From JAKLIX01 sp964605655 (GTDB taxonomy: Bacteria > Bacteroidota > Bacteroidia > Bacteroidales > CAIXZF01), in the NCBI GenBank assembly GCA_964605655.1, contig CAZSDK010000008.1, positions 71,667 through 135,666 of the forward strand: a stretch of DNA of 64,000 bases, written 5' to 3'. Both the position numbers and the translations under genes were made by a program. Shown piece after piece: positions 15,779 to 25,661 of this stretch; positions within the stretch are counted from its first letter, which is position 1; each line of letters begins with the position of its first letter. The notes below the pieces were generated by a model. The model searched no databases and was not told the DNA's origin. It saw only the letters and a list, made by a program, of their open reading frames with translations.

Positions 15779-17302
15779 ATGTCGGAGTTAATCAATAATT
15801 CGGAGAAGAGAAAGGAGCTGCTCAAGCACATGATTTTAGAGCTTCATAAAGGGCAGGCACCCGAAATGGTAAAGGCAAGGCTGGCTGAACTGCTGGCAAA
15901 GATCCCTTACGATGAAGTGGTAGAGGTGGAACAAGAGCTGATTAATGGAGGACTGCCTGCTGAGGAGGTCCTTCAGTTCTGTGATATTCACACCCTGGTG
16001 CTGGAAGGGAAAATTGACCAGACGGGTGCCAAACCCATTCCCATTGGGCATCCGGTGGATACCTTCATCCAGGAGAACCGGGAACTTAAGAATCGACTGG
16101 ATCAGGCTGAGGAATTGTTCGGGCGCATCAGCTCCGGACAGGAACAGGGAGACCGTGATTTCGTCCTTGCCTTCAGGAAAATATTCAATGATCTGATGGA
16201 TGTCGACAAGCATTACAGGAGAAAGGAATATCTGGTTTTCCCTTTTCTCGAGAAGTACAACATCACTGGTCCGCCTACCGTGATGTGGGGAAAACATGAC
16301 GAGACCAGGGGCTTCCTGAAAACAGCATTCAGCAGCCTGGAATCGGCGGAAGCTTCAGACCGCATCCTGGAAAAGGACTGGGTTGAAAAGAACCTGATGC
16401 CGGCAACAAAGGCCATCGGCGACATGATCCTTAAGGAGGAAGAGATACTCTTTCCGATGTGCATGGACAGACTGACAGAGATGGACTGGTACCACGTGCA
16501 TCAGCAGACTCTCGAGTTTGGTTATTGTCTCTTCGATCCCCAGACAGACTGGAAGCCGGAACACCTCCAAATGATTGAGGTAAAAGACATTCCCACAGGT
16601 ACGGTCCAATTACCGAGTGGCCATTTTAAGGTGGAGGAGCTGCTGGCTATCTTCAATACGCTGCCTATCGATATTACCTTCGTCGATAAAGATGATAAGG
16701 TAAGGTTTTTCAGTACAGGCCCTGATCGCATCTTCGCCAGAAACAGAGCCATTCTGGGCAGGGATGTGAGAATGTGCCATCCGCCCTCCAGTGTCAACGT
16801 GGTGGAACAGATCCTTCAGGATTTTAAAAGCGGCAGGGAAAACTCGGCTCCTTTCTGGATTCAGCTTCATGGAAAGATGATCTATATCGAGTATTTCGCG
16901 CTCCGTGACGAACAGGGTAACTACCTCGGTACCATTGAGTTTTCACAGGACCTCACCAAATACAGGGCACTGGAAGGAGAGCAACGTCTTCTTTCCTATT
17001 CAACCAAACCACAAAATACAGAAGTCATGCAAACAGCATCCAACAGCCCTTCATGGCTGACCGAAGATAAGATTAAAGTCAGACTCGACGCACGGCCCTT
17101 GCTGGCACAAGGTATTCATCCCCTGGAACAGGTCATTCAATTGGTGTCGGGACTCCAACCTGGTGAAATTCTTGAGCTGACCACTCCTTTTCTTCCTGAA
17201 CCTATGATACAGAAAATCAGTGAGATGGGCGACGAGTGTTTTTCTTCCGTCAAGAACGGTTTGCACCTGACCTATTTTCGCAAAGGTAGGGATTTGCTAT
17301 AG
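15779..17302 (+). CDS. DUF438-hemerythrin-PAS-DUF2249 protein
   Basis: A 507-residue cytoplasmic protein of a family common in anaerobes. In order: DUF438 (about 10-80), a hemerythrin-like four-helix bundle (about 100-245; HYRRKEYLVFPFLE, MWGKHDETRGF and EEEILFPM give the His/Glu pattern of a di-iron or haem site), a PAS-like domain (about 290-400) and a C-terminal DUF2249 domain starting LDARPLL. Relatives are proposed to sense oxygen, nitric oxide or redox state, so a role beside the hydrogen sensors is plausible but inferred. The last codons (KGRDLL and the stop) lie inside a palindromic repeat that recurs twice after the gene, so the 3' end may have been reshaped by the repeat. Confidence 0.88.
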   Translation: MSELINNSEKRKELLKHMILELHKGQAPEMVKARLAELLAKIPYDEVVEVEQELINGGLPAEEVLQFCDIHTLVLEGKIDQTGAKPIPIGHPVDTFIQENRELKNRLDQAEELFGRISSGQEQGDRDFVLAFRKIFNDLMDVDKHYRRKEYLVFPFLEKYNITGPPTVMWGKHDETRGFLKTAFSSLESAEASDRILEKDWVEKNLMPATKAIGDMILKEEEILFPMCMDRLTEMDWYHVHQQTLEFGYCLFDPQTDWKPEHLQMIEVKDIPTGTVQLPSGHFKVEELLAIFNTLPIDITFVDKDDKVRFFSTGPDRIFARNRAILGRDVRMCHPPSSVNVVEQILQDFKSGRENSAPFWIQLHGKMIYIEYFALRDEQGNYLGTIEFSQDLTKYRALEGEQRLLSYSTKPQNTEVMQTASNSPSWLTEDKIKVRLDARPLLAQGIHPLEQVIQLVSGLQPGEILELTTPFLPEPMIQKISEMGDECFSSVKNGLHLTYFRKGRDLL

Positions 17303-17400
17303 CTAATCCCGTGACCTATTTTCGTAAAGGTAGGGCTTTGCTATAGCAAAGCCCTACCTTTGCCGTCCTGACCCTGTACGGATTTGCTATAGCAAATCCC
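17287..17400. repeat. Cluster of three related palindromes
   Basis: Three copies of a GG(A/C)TTTGCTATAGC core occur here. Copy 1 (about 17289-17310) includes the end and stop codon of the DUF438 gene. Copy 2 is a perfect 36-bp palindrome, 17326-17361, centred on TATA. Copy 3 is a palindrome around 17380-17400. A roughly 30-bp stretch beginning GACCTATTTTCG in the gene is repeated between copies 1 and 2. The cluster sits between convergent genes and could act as a two-way terminator. Confidence 0.85.
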
Positions 17401-17409
17401 GGCCTTTCC

Positions 17410-19140
17410 CTACCTGACCCGGTACCGATCACCCGTATTCTCCATCATCTTTCTTTCCCAGTCCTTTCCATATCCGGGATGAGTGGGTTTTGGCGGAATA
17501 CCTTTTCCATTACCATTGTCGATCAAAGTGCGGCCAGATGACTTCTTTACATTGCCATCGACGTATTTCATAAAGAGATAATGGAAAAATTGGTTCCAAT
17601 CCTCCACCAGCTTGTTGCCCGTCTTCACGGAATGATCCGTGATGATCTTCAGGGCTTCTGACGGATTTTTATTTAACGAGGCAAGGGCATGCCGGTCGAC
17701 ATCTGCCACTTCTTTGATAAAGCGTTCTTCCAGCTCTTTCTGATATTCCTCGATTTCAGGATGGATCATGTTGTATCTTGTATAAGCCCAGTTGTTCACG
17801 AGGCTGAAGGTCCAGTAAGCTGAATGGTCCGACCATTCGATCATGGTGCCGTTACCGGTCCGGTAGGATTCGGGTACTTCGGTGATACCCGAATACATAG
17901 GCGCATATACGCAGCCATCGGCATCATCCACCCCAAACCAGAAAATGCCTCCGATGGGTGAAGGTTGCCAGCCACGCGACTGGGCAATAAAGGTATAACC
18001 AGTCTGTTGGGTGGCGATGGCCCTTTCATGAAGATATTCCGCACTGTCAACTTTAAACTCCATGGGGCGCCAGCGATAGGGGAGTTGAAAAGGTCCGGCA
18101 CCCAGTCCGTCTCTCATATCTAAGGGTGTGTCTTCGTAATGGTCCCGCATCATACCCATCATATCTTGCAGGCTGAAAAGCTGATCAGGCTTTACATATA
18201 AGGGTAAACGATTGGATGTAAACCCATTAGCATTTTGAGTGCCATCAAGAAAAGTGCCCAGATGCTGCAAGTTGCCTTTGGCATATTCGGTATAAAAGGG
18301 GTTGTCGTTAATCTCTTTGTTCACTTTTCTGAAAAATGCCCAGATTCGTGCATCACAAAAACGAGCGCCTCCAAAATTCACCGGGTTGTACACATCTGAA
18401 AAGCTGAAATCTTTGTCATTTCCCTTGTACCATCCGTGAGTTCTGGCGAAGCTGATGACATCAGGAGAATGGTAGACTTGTTGCTTCAGGTCGTCCCAAC
18501 GGTTTTGCTTCTGGAATGGAAAGGTGGTGATACGGGCCTGGTTGGCATGGCCGCTCACATAACCGTCCGGGATCCTGTATGCAACCCAAACGGCTCCCTT
18601 TTCATATTTACCCTTGCCGATAATCTCCATGATCCACGCTTCCTGAGCATCACTGATGGATAAGGATTCGCCGGAGGAAGCATAACCATAGGTTTCCATC
18701 AGATTGGCGATCCATCGGATGGCTTCCCTGGCTGTCTTCGACCTCTGCATGGCCAGCTTCATCAGCGAGCCATAGTCCATAAAAGATCCTGGTTGTGATT
18801 GCAGGGAGTCAAGTCCTCCGAAAGTGGTTTCCCCGATAGCCACCTGGTGTTCATTCATAAAACCAACCACATTGTATGTATGCGCCACCTCGGGGATTTG
18901 TCCCAGGAGTTTTCCGGTTTCATAATGATATAATGACACCATGGATCCTGCCGGATGATCTTCTGCCGGGTAAAAAAACAGGCTTCCATACCGGGTATGG
19001 GAATCAGCCGAATAACTGATCATAACGGAACCATCCTTGCTGGCTCCTTTAGTGATGATCAGGTTGGTGCAGGGAAGGCCCGGTACTGTATACCAGAGAC
19101 TAAGGATGGCCACCAGGATGGTGGTCTGTAGTGTTTTCAT
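17410..19140 (-). CDS. Secreted C69-family dipeptidase
   Basis: A peptidase of the C69 (PepD, N-terminal nucleophile) family, about 576 residues from the ATG at 19140 (MKTLQTTILVAIL). That start gives a clean signal peptide ending just before Cys in GLPCTNLIITKGAS, and the Cys is the nucleophile exposed by processing; an upstream ATG at 19185 would add a charged leader and is less likely. Characteristic features are ISYSADSHTRYG, VVGFMNEHQVAIGETTFGG and GEETTF-like strands. It would cleave dipeptides in the periplasm or at the surface, consistent with peptide fermentation. It is convergent with the DUF438 gene and divergent from the large T9SS gene at 19377. Confidence 0.92.
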   Translation of the reverse strand: MKTLQTTILVAILSLWYTVPGLPCTNLIITKGASKDGSVMISYSADSHTRYGSLFFYPAEDHPAGSMVSLYHYETGKLLGQIPEVAHTYNVVGFMNEHQVAIGETTFGGLDSLQSQPGSFMDYGSLMKLAMQRSKTAREAIRWIANLMETYGYASSGESLSISDAQEAWIMEIIGKGKYEKGAVWVAYRIPDGYVSGHANQARITTFPFQKQNRWDDLKQQVYHSPDVISFARTHGWYKGNDKDFSFSDVYNPVNFGGARFCDARIWAFFRKVNKEINDNPFYTEYAKGNLQHLGTFLDGTQNANGFTSNRLPLYVKPDQLFSLQDMMGMMRDHYEDTPLDMRDGLGAGPFQLPYRWRPMEFKVDSAEYLHERAIATQQTGYTFIAQSRGWQPSPIGGIFWFGVDDADGCVYAPMYSGITEVPESYRTGNGTMIEWSDHSAYWTFSLVNNWAYTRYNMIHPEIEEYQKELEERFIKEVADVDRHALASLNKNPSEALKIITDHSVKTGNKLVEDWNQFFHYLFMKYVDGNVKKSSGRTLIDNGNGKGIPPKPTHPGYGKDWERKMMENTGDRYRVR

Positions 19141-19264
19141 CTGAAAGAATTTTAGTGAGAAAAGATCTATGAGATCCCGGGACAAAAGTACTTAAAAACA
19201 CCGGAGCATCCCTCTCAACTCATAGACCAGTTTAACCCGGGTGCTATATTTCTTAATCTACCTA

Positions 19265-19295
19265 TTGATTTTTCTTTAATATTTCACTATATTTG
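19265..19295 (+). promoter_or_regulatory. Promoter of large T9SS protein gene
   Basis: TTG at 19265-19267, a 20-bp spacer, then TATATTTG at 19288-19295: a full match to the Bacteroidota promoter. It covers a possible TTG start at 19293, which rules that start out and supports the ATG at 19377. Confidence 0.75.
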
Positions 19296-19376
19296 AAAGG
19301 TCTTTCTCATTTTATTCATCCTCAACTGAGAAATATTGGATTGGTCAATTATCATGTAACCTTTAAAACCCATTTT

Positions 19377-22300
19377 ATGAGAGCGTCTGTTACAAGAATG
19401 GTGACTGCAGTTGCCTTCTTTCTTTTCATTGTGGCCTCGCAGGGAATCATGGCACAAAGCAACTGGACAGGTAGCGCCGGATCCGACTGGGGCAATCCTA
19501 ACAACTGGAGTACGGGGTTTGTTCCGGGATCAGGGGATGCGGTGATTATCTCCGGGACGAACCAACCATTCCCAGTAATTGGTTCCATGCAGGCTTCATG
19601 CTATTCGCTTACTCTGTTACCGGGGTCTGAACTTTCTGTCGATGGCATCTTGCAGGTATATGGCATCGCTCTGATAGACGGTGCGTTGAATACGGGAGCT
19701 GCCGGTAATCTGAGCTTTTATGACGATGTCTTCTGGCAGGGCAATTCGACGGTAAACATCATCGATGGAAGTACTTTTCATGTTTTCAAAGACTGGACTT
19801 TCGAAGCAGGCTCTCATGCTCTGATGCAGGATGGGACTGTTTATTTTGAAGGTTATGAGGATGCCACGGTAACCAGTCATTCTGATTATAGCTGTTTCCC
19901 TGGTTTTTACGTTAATAAGACACTTCCGGCTACGGTGAATGTGTCTGATGCCAGCACCAACGATTTGGATATCAGGGGAGATCTGTTCTGTATGTTGGGA
20001 CAGACCTTAAATGTCAATTCAGACAAAGCTTTCCGCTTATATGGTAAAGTCGCCTGCGACAGCGGACTGGTTCGTTTTAATGATGGTATCCTGGTATTTC
20101 TGGGAGATCCGTTTTTCAACTTTGTTCCGGCCACCGGAAGCTATTTTCATAATGTGATGGTGGATATTGATGATCATACCCTGAATATCGTCAACTCAAA
20201 TATGGATACCATGCATGTTCAGGGTTCCTGGACGGTCTCCTCAGGGAATGTACAGCTCAATTACCTCCCGATGTGCCTGGGATTGAATTTTGTGGATCTG
20301 AATGATGCTACCATATTTAATAACAGTCCGCTGATTTTTAACGGGGATTACCCGGAACAAGTGATCACGGGTGGGTATTTCCCTCATCTTATCGTCAATA
20401 AACCCTTGGACGGCATCGTCGGTGTTCTGAACGAGGATGTGATCATCCAGCAATATGAGTGTATCGCCGGGGGAATTGAAGCAGGGAATGCTGATGTGCT
20501 CATTGATGCGATCAATCCGGAAGGACTGGTAGGAAAATTCTCCGTACAGACAGGCAACATGCAGATCAACGTGTATGGTAATTCGGCGGACCTTCTGGGT
20601 GATGTCTACATCTACACTGGCACGATGAATATTGTGGGGCAGGGAATTACGGCAACCTGGCCTGCTGCCGCGAATTGTTCCTTGACCCTGTTGGATGGTA
20701 TCTTAAAGTTCTCAGGTATTTCTCTCGATCTGGCTCCGGCTGCTCCTGCAGATTTTGAATGCTTCATAGGAACGGGTAAGATCCAGCTCAATGCTGACCT
20801 TATGGGCATGAACCCTGATTTTCATCCCGAAAATGGCGCAATAGAATTTCTGGAAGGAGGGGCCTCCCACATCACCAGTGTCGATGGATTTGCATTTAAT
20901 GACCTGATTATCAATAAATGCGATATTGATACTGTGTACGGTTTAAATGATATGCTGGTCAACGGCGATTTCCACCTCGATGCAGGGACCATTTCTGCTC
21001 CCGACACCCTTCGTTTACGCGGAGACTGGTCTCAACCTGCTCCCTATTACGCTTTTGCCAACAACGGGGGAGTGGTGATCTTCTTTGGGACAGAAAGCAG
21101 TTCGATCTGGACAAGGGCTTTTCTCGGGGATATGATCGTAAACAAATCGAACGCCGACACAGCAAGGTTGTTTGTCGAGAACGATGCTGTTCTGGCGACG
21201 AATGACCTGGATATTGTCCATGGATCTCTCAGAATGAAAATGAACACAAAGCTGACTATATACGGGGATCTGCATATCTATCTGATGGCCGGCCTGCAGT
21301 CCTATTCAAAATTTGATAATGAAATGGAGTTAACCGGCGACTTCATCAACAATAATTTCTTGCCACCTACTAACTATATAGGATTTAAACCTTGCAAGGA
21401 TGTAAAATTCTGGGGCCTTTACGGACAGGATTTCCATACCAATTACAGCGGGGAGACTTTCAATAACCTTCGCCTGGCTAAGGAAGATTCGCAGTTCAAT
21501 GTATATGATGATATAACCATTGAGGGTAAGCTTGATTTTATTTCGGGGATTTGGGTGAATCAGGAGCCGGATCTGACCGTGTACTTTTCGGGCGACGTTG
21601 CTATCAGTGAGAATGCAACCTGGAATGGTATCATGAATCCGGGGGAGGTCGTTTTTGCGGGTTCAGGAGACCAGGGTGTCTGGTTTAACGGGAGTGGTTT
21701 CTTTCCAAAGGTGACTGTCGATAAATTCATTCCGGAACAACACGTCCCTGGAGAAAACCAGATAGTATCGCTGAAGACTGATCTGACTTGTCCGGTGGGT
21801 TATGTGAACATTGCCAACGGGCATCTTGATTTGAATGGATGGACATTGACTGCAGGAGGTGGCATGCATCTGAATACGACGGCCTGCACCCTGGAAATAG
21901 ATACAGGGGCTGTCCTGAGACTGGGAAGCAACGGCCTGGTGATCGATATGGGCAGTCTGATCATGACAGGTGAAGATGATGCCCCTGCTACCATTACCCA
22001 TTTTCTCTCCAATTATTACCCGCTGGTCGTGAATTCAGGATTTGTATCAGCCGATCATGCCCTGATGGAGTATATGAATACGGCCGGAGTCGTGTTGGAG
22101 GAAAACACTTACCTGCACCCGGAGTACTGCTTCAGCAACTCTTTATTCAGGGAAGGACAGGCCGGGGGTACTTTATTGCATCTTACCGATCAGACCATGG
22201 TTTGTTCAGGCATTCACTTTCCTGAAAACACCTGGGGAAGTGTTCATAATGTTTATAAATCGATGGACCAGGGTTTGGTGAGTTTTACGGGTTTTACAGG

Positions 22301-23510
22301 TGCATTTTCAGGACCTGTCTTTGAAAATGATCCTTATGACAGGGTCAACTGGGTGACGGGATTGCAGGTCAGTGGCCAGGTGACGTATCTGAATGCCTCA
22401 GACGTACCTTTATCGCAGGTGATCCTTGGTTTATATTCCAATAATACATTGATAGACACTGCGGTTACGGATGCTCTTGGTAACTATACTTTTTCTAATG
22501 TGCCACCGGGAGTTTATTCTACCGGGGTGCTTTCTCTTACTCCCTGGGGAGGGGTAAATGCCACTGATGCCTTATTGATCCTGAAACACTTTGTCGGTTT
22601 TAACCTCCTGTCAGGTCTGCTGTTTGAAGCAGCTGATGTTGATAATACCGGTTATGTGAACACAGTCGACGCACTGATCGTGGCAAAGCGGTCTGTGGGG
22701 TTGATCACCGGGTTTCCTGCAGGGAACTGGGCGTTCAATAACCCCGTGGTCCTGCCGGTGGGCATTACCGATGTGACGATGAACATAAAGGGTATTTGTT
22801 ATGGTGATGTAAACATGTCGTACCTGCCACCGTACCGTTTATCAGCAGCAGTAAGCCTTGCCGGTGAAGGCTGCCTGCCCGCTGCAGGTGTGATTACGAA
22901 GATTCCATTGATGATGAAGGAAGCTGCCAGGGTGGCCGCCATCTCACTTTTCCTGGAGTATCCCAGTGACCTGATAAGGATAAACAATGTAACGATTCCC
23001 GGATCATCGACTCCGGTCATTTATTTCTGCCAGGATGGAATTCTTGGGATCTCATGGTTTGATCTGGATGGTGTTTTGGTTGAGGAAGGAAATGTGCTGG
23101 TCAATCTGGATATTGAAAACCTTACTTCCTGGCAAACACTGGAACTGAAGGTACGACCGAACAGTGAACTTGCTGATCCTGAAGGGAATGTTTTTGAAAC
23201 AGCGGAACTGGTCTATCCATCACAAAGGCTTGCCTGGTCTCAGGATGAACCCGCCGTTGTTTATCCCAATCCTGCCACCGACAGATGCCACCTGGTTTTT
23301 TATCTGACCGAAAGTTCGACAGTGAGTATCTCACTGGTGAGTACCTCTGGTCAGATACTACCGGTCACGGTGCCCTCAATGTTGAGTGGAGGGTACCAGG
23401 ATCTTGTCATCGGCAGGAATGATCTGGCTCCCGGGTTGTACCTGGTGAGAATATCCATAGGGAATAGCAGCGGAATCAAAACGCTGACCACCAGGGTGAT
23501 GTTCCGGTAG
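19377..23510 (+). CDS. Large T9SS-secreted surface protein with dockerin-like module
   Basis: From the ATG at 19377 the protein has 1377 residues: a signal peptide ending ...GIMAQ, then a long beta-rich region opening with NWTGSAGSDWGNPNNW, a pattern seen at the start of many repetitive adhesin-like proteins. Around residues 990-1150 is a CNA-B-like strand domain followed by two Asn/Asp-rich loops (GGVNATDALLILKHFVG and DVDNTGYVNTVDALIVAKR), which resemble a type I dockerin pair. A cohesin-like or other beta domain follows, then the T9SS sorting domain starting VYPNPATD. The same dockerin-like module occurs in the alkaline phosphatase at 58807-62763. It is probably cell-surface; binding partner unknown. 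Confidence 0.85.
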   Translation: MRASVTRMVTAVAFFLFIVASQGIMAQSNWTGSAGSDWGNPNNWSTGFVPGSGDAVIISGTNQPFPVIGSMQASCYSLTLLPGSELSVDGILQVYGIALIDGALNTGAAGNLSFYDDVFWQGNSTVNIIDGSTFHVFKDWTFEAGSHALMQDGTVYFEGYEDATVTSHSDYSCFPGFYVNKTLPATVNVSDASTNDLDIRGDLFCMLGQTLNVNSDKAFRLYGKVACDSGLVRFNDGILVFLGDPFFNFVPATGSYFHNVMVDIDDHTLNIVNSNMDTMHVQGSWTVSSGNVQLNYLPMCLGLNFVDLNDATIFNNSPLIFNGDYPEQVITGGYFPHLIVNKPLDGIVGVLNEDVIIQQYECIAGGIEAGNADVLIDAINPEGLVGKFSVQTGNMQINVYGNSADLLGDVYIYTGTMNIVGQGITATWPAAANCSLTLLDGILKFSGISLDLAPAAPADFECFIGTGKIQLNADLMGMNPDFHPENGAIEFLEGGASHITSVDGFAFNDLIINKCDIDTVYGLNDMLVNGDFHLDAGTISAPDTLRLRGDWSQPAPYYAFANNGGVVIFFGTESSSIWTRAFLGDMIVNKSNADTARLFVENDAVLATNDLDIVHGSLRMKMNTKLTIYGDLHIYLMAGLQSYSKFDNEMELTGDFINNNFLPPTNYIGFKPCKDVKFWGLYGQDFHTNYSGETFNNLRLAKEDSQFNVYDDITIEGKLDFISGIWVNQEPDLTVYFSGDVAISENATWNGIMNPGEVVFAGSGDQGVWFNGSGFFPKVTVDKFIPEQHVPGENQIVSLKTDLTCPVGYVNIANGHLDLNGWTLTAGGGMHLNTTACTLEIDTGAVLRLGSNGLVIDMGSLIMTGEDDAPATITHFLSNYYPLVVNSGFVSADHALMEYMNTAGVVLEENTYLHPEYCFSNSLFREGQAGGTLLHLTDQTMVCSGIHFPENTWGSVHNVYKSMDQGLVSFTGFTGAFSGPVFENDPYDRVNWVTGLQVSGQVTYLNASDVPLSQVILGLYSNNTLIDTAVTDALGNYTFSNVPPGVYSTGVLSLTPWGGVNATDALLILKHFVGFNLLSGLLFEAADVDNTGYVNTVDALIVAKRSVGLITGFPAGNWAFNNPVVLPVGITDVTMNIKGICYGDVNMSYLPPYRLSAAVSLAGEGCLPAAGVITKIPLMMKEAARVAAISLFLEYPSDLIRINNVTIPGSSTPVIYFCQDGILGISWFDLDGVLVEEGNVLVNLDIENLTSWQTLELKVRPNSELADPEGNVFETAELVYPSQRLAWSQDEPAVVYPNPATDRCHLVFYLTESSTVSISLVSTSGQILPVTVPSMLSGGYQDLVIGRNDLAPGLYLVRISIGNSSGIKTLTTRVMFR

Positions 23511-23527
23511 CTTTGAGAGGAAGGGAT

Positions 23528-23567
23528 GACTGATGTTTCACCCCGGATGATTCATCAGTCGTTTTTT
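23528..23567 (+). terminator. Terminator of large T9SS gene
   Basis: An 8-bp perfect stem, GACTGATG (23528-23535) and CATCAGTC (23553-23560), followed by GTTTTTT. It overlaps the stop codon of the convergent EF-G gene. Confidence 0.8.
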
Positions 23568-25621
23568 GCCTTCACTTTTTTAAGTACTTCATCCTGTATG
23601 GCCTTTGGCACAGGAAGGTACTTGTAGAAGTCCATCGAAAAGTTTGCCCTGCCGCTCGAGAGGTTCCTCAGGCTGGTGGCATAGCCGAACATCTCACTCA
23701 GGGGTACAAAACCCACCAGTTTCTGAGAGCCTTTCCTGTGCCTCCTCATCGATTCTATTTTACCTCTTCTACGGTTCAGATTGCCGACGATATCCCCGAT
23801 ATAATCGTCCGGTGTATTCACTTCAATCTTCATGACGGGTTCAAGGAGTATGGGTGATGCTTTCAGGAAGGCATTCTTAAAACACTGAGCTGCACAGTTT
23901 TGGAAAGCAAAGTCGGAGGAATCAACGGGGTGGTACTTCCCGTCATGCAGCACTACTTTCACGTCAACAACAGGGAAGCCCGCCAGGATTCCTCTCTCCA
24001 TGGTCTTTCTAACCCCTTTGTCTACCGATGGTATATACTCTGATGGGATGTTGCCACCTTTAACCCTGTCAATAAACTCATAACCCAGGCCTTCGTTAGG
24101 TTCAATCCTGATATAGGTCTGGGCAAACTGGCCTTTACCGCCGGTTTGCTTGGCATGCCTGTAGTCTTCATCGGCTTCCGTGGTGATGGTCTCCCTATAG
24201 GCAACAGCCGGTTCCCCGATGTTCACCTCCAGGTTGAATTCATGCAGCAGCCGGTCTACCATGATCTCCAGGTGAAGTTCTCCCATGCCGGAGATGATCG
24301 TCTCTTCTGTTTCATCATCAAACCTGACGGTAAAAGACGGATCTTCGTTGGAAAGCTTATGAAGGGCCTCACCCATCTTTTCCTGGTCTTTCCTTGTTTT
24401 AGGGGTGATCTTCTGTTCGATGACGGAAGGGGGCACATTGATAGATTCCAGAAGCAGAGGGTGTTCCGGATCGCAGAGGGTATCGCCGGTCTTGGTGTAC
24501 TTCATACCGATCAGGGCAACAATCTCACCGGGCCCTGCTTCCGTGATCTCTTCTCGGTCTTTTGCGTGTATCCTCAAAATACGACCGGTGCGTTCAAACT
24601 TATCTCGGGTGGTATTGTGCAGTTGAACACCGCTTTTCAGTTGTCCTGAATAAATCCTGATGAAAGTCTGCTGTCCCACGTAAGGATCGTGGATGAGCTT
24701 GAAAGCCAGGGCGGTAAAGGGAGATTTAACAGATGGACAACGGGTATGTTGTTTTTCTTCGTCTGCAATATCATTACCTACGACAGCACCAATATCGAGA
24801 GGGGAGGGGAGATAGTGGGTGACGGCATCGAGTAACAATTGTATCCCCTTGTTCTTATAAGCTGCCCCGCAAAATACCGGGGTGATCATCAGTTTCAGGG
24901 TCGCATCTCTTGCTCCTTTTTGAAGCAGATCAACAGGCACTTCCTGGTCTTCAAGGAACAATTCCATGACGTGATCATCCACTTCGGCAATCTTCTCCAC
25001 GATATAGTTACGGCCTTCTTTTGCCTTATCAAGGTACTGGGGAGGGATGGGTACTTCCAGCCTTTCGTTATCCTTGAAAACATAGGCTTTGAGTTCGATA
25101 AGGTCGATGATCCCTTCAAAATCATCCTCCGATCCAACAGGTAACTGAAAAGGAATGGCATTGGCATCAAGGGTCTCATTCATCTGTTTCACCACTTCAT
25201 TGAAGTCGGCGCCCGTTCGGTCCATCTTGTTGATAAAGGCAATTCTCGGGACCTTGTAACGGTAGGCCTGGTTCCATACTGTCTCACTTTGTGGTTCCAC
25301 ACCGCCCACGGCACAGAATAGGGCTACCATACCGTCGATGACTCTCAGGGAGCGTTCCACCTCAATGGTGAAATCGACGTGCCCCGGAGTGTCAATGATA
25401 TTAATCTGGTAATCATTCCATGAACAGGTGATGGCGGCAGAGGCAATGGTGATGCCTCTTTCCTGTTCCTGCTTCATGAAATCCATGGTGGCCTGCCCGT
25501 CATGTACTTCGCCTATCTTGCGATTGGTCCCGGTAAAGTACAGGATTCTTTCGGTAACAGTGGTTTTTCCGGCATCGATATGGGCTGCGATGCCGATGTT
25601 TCTCAAATGACGTAAAGGCAT
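23555..25621 (-). CDS. fusA: Translation elongation factor G (possibly a second copy)
   Basis: A 688-residue ribosomal translocase. All GTP-binding motifs are present: AHIDAGKTT (G1), ERGITI (G2), DTPGHVDF (G3), NKMD (G4). Domains II-V follow and end with the conserved GYATSLRNLSSGRANFSM segment. It is a little shorter than typical Bacteroidota EF-G and is not next to rpsL, rpsG or tuf. Phrases such as NRKIGEVHDGQATMDFMKQ resemble the EF-G2/spirochaete-like branch. It may therefore be a paralogue specialised for translocation or recycling rather than the main EF-G. Transcribed on its own. Confidence 0.93.
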   Translation of the reverse strand: MPLRHLRNIGIAAHIDAGKTTVTERILYFTGTNRKIGEVHDGQATMDFMKQEQERGITIASAAITCSWNDYQINIIDTPGHVDFTIEVERSLRVIDGMVALFCAVGGVEPQSETVWNQAYRYKVPRIAFINKMDRTGADFNEVVKQMNETLDANAIPFQLPVGSEDDFEGIIDLIELKAYVFKDNERLEVPIPPQYLDKAKEGRNYIVEKIAEVDDHVMELFLEDQEVPVDLLQKGARDATLKLMITPVFCGAAYKNKGIQLLLDAVTHYLPSPLDIGAVVGNDIADEEKQHTRCPSVKSPFTALAFKLIHDPYVGQQTFIRIYSGQLKSGVQLHNTTRDKFERTGRILRIHAKDREEITEAGPGEIVALIGMKYTKTGDTLCDPEHPLLLESINVPPSVIEQKITPKTRKDQEKMGEALHKLSNEDPSFTVRFDDETEETIISGMGELHLEIMVDRLLHEFNLEVNIGEPAVAYRETITTEADEDYRHAKQTGGKGQFAQTYIRIEPNEGLGYEFIDRVKGGNIPSEYIPSVDKGVRKTMERGILAGFPVVDVKVVLHDGKYHPVDSSDFAFQNCAAQCFKNAFLKASPILLEPVMKIEVNTPDDYIGDIVGNLNRRRGKIESMRRHRKGSQKLVGFVPLSEMFGYATSLRNLSSGRANFSMDFYKYLPVPKAIQDEVLKKVKAKND

Positions 25622-25661
25622 GTAAAAATTCTATGTTGATGAGTTTGGTTGTCAGCTGATG

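Noticed and set aside
17287..17400. Palindromes as a riboswitch or attachment site
   Set aside because: They lie between convergent gene ends with no integrase or downstream gene; a terminator or repeat element is simpler.
19293..19376. TTG start of the large T9SS protein at 19293
   Set aside because: The TTG is part of the -7 promoter element, and the ATG at 19377 gives a normal signal peptide.
19377..23510. Dockerin-like loops as proof of a cellulosome
   Set aside because: No cohesin scaffold or glycoside hydrolase is in the window; the module is only reported as similar.
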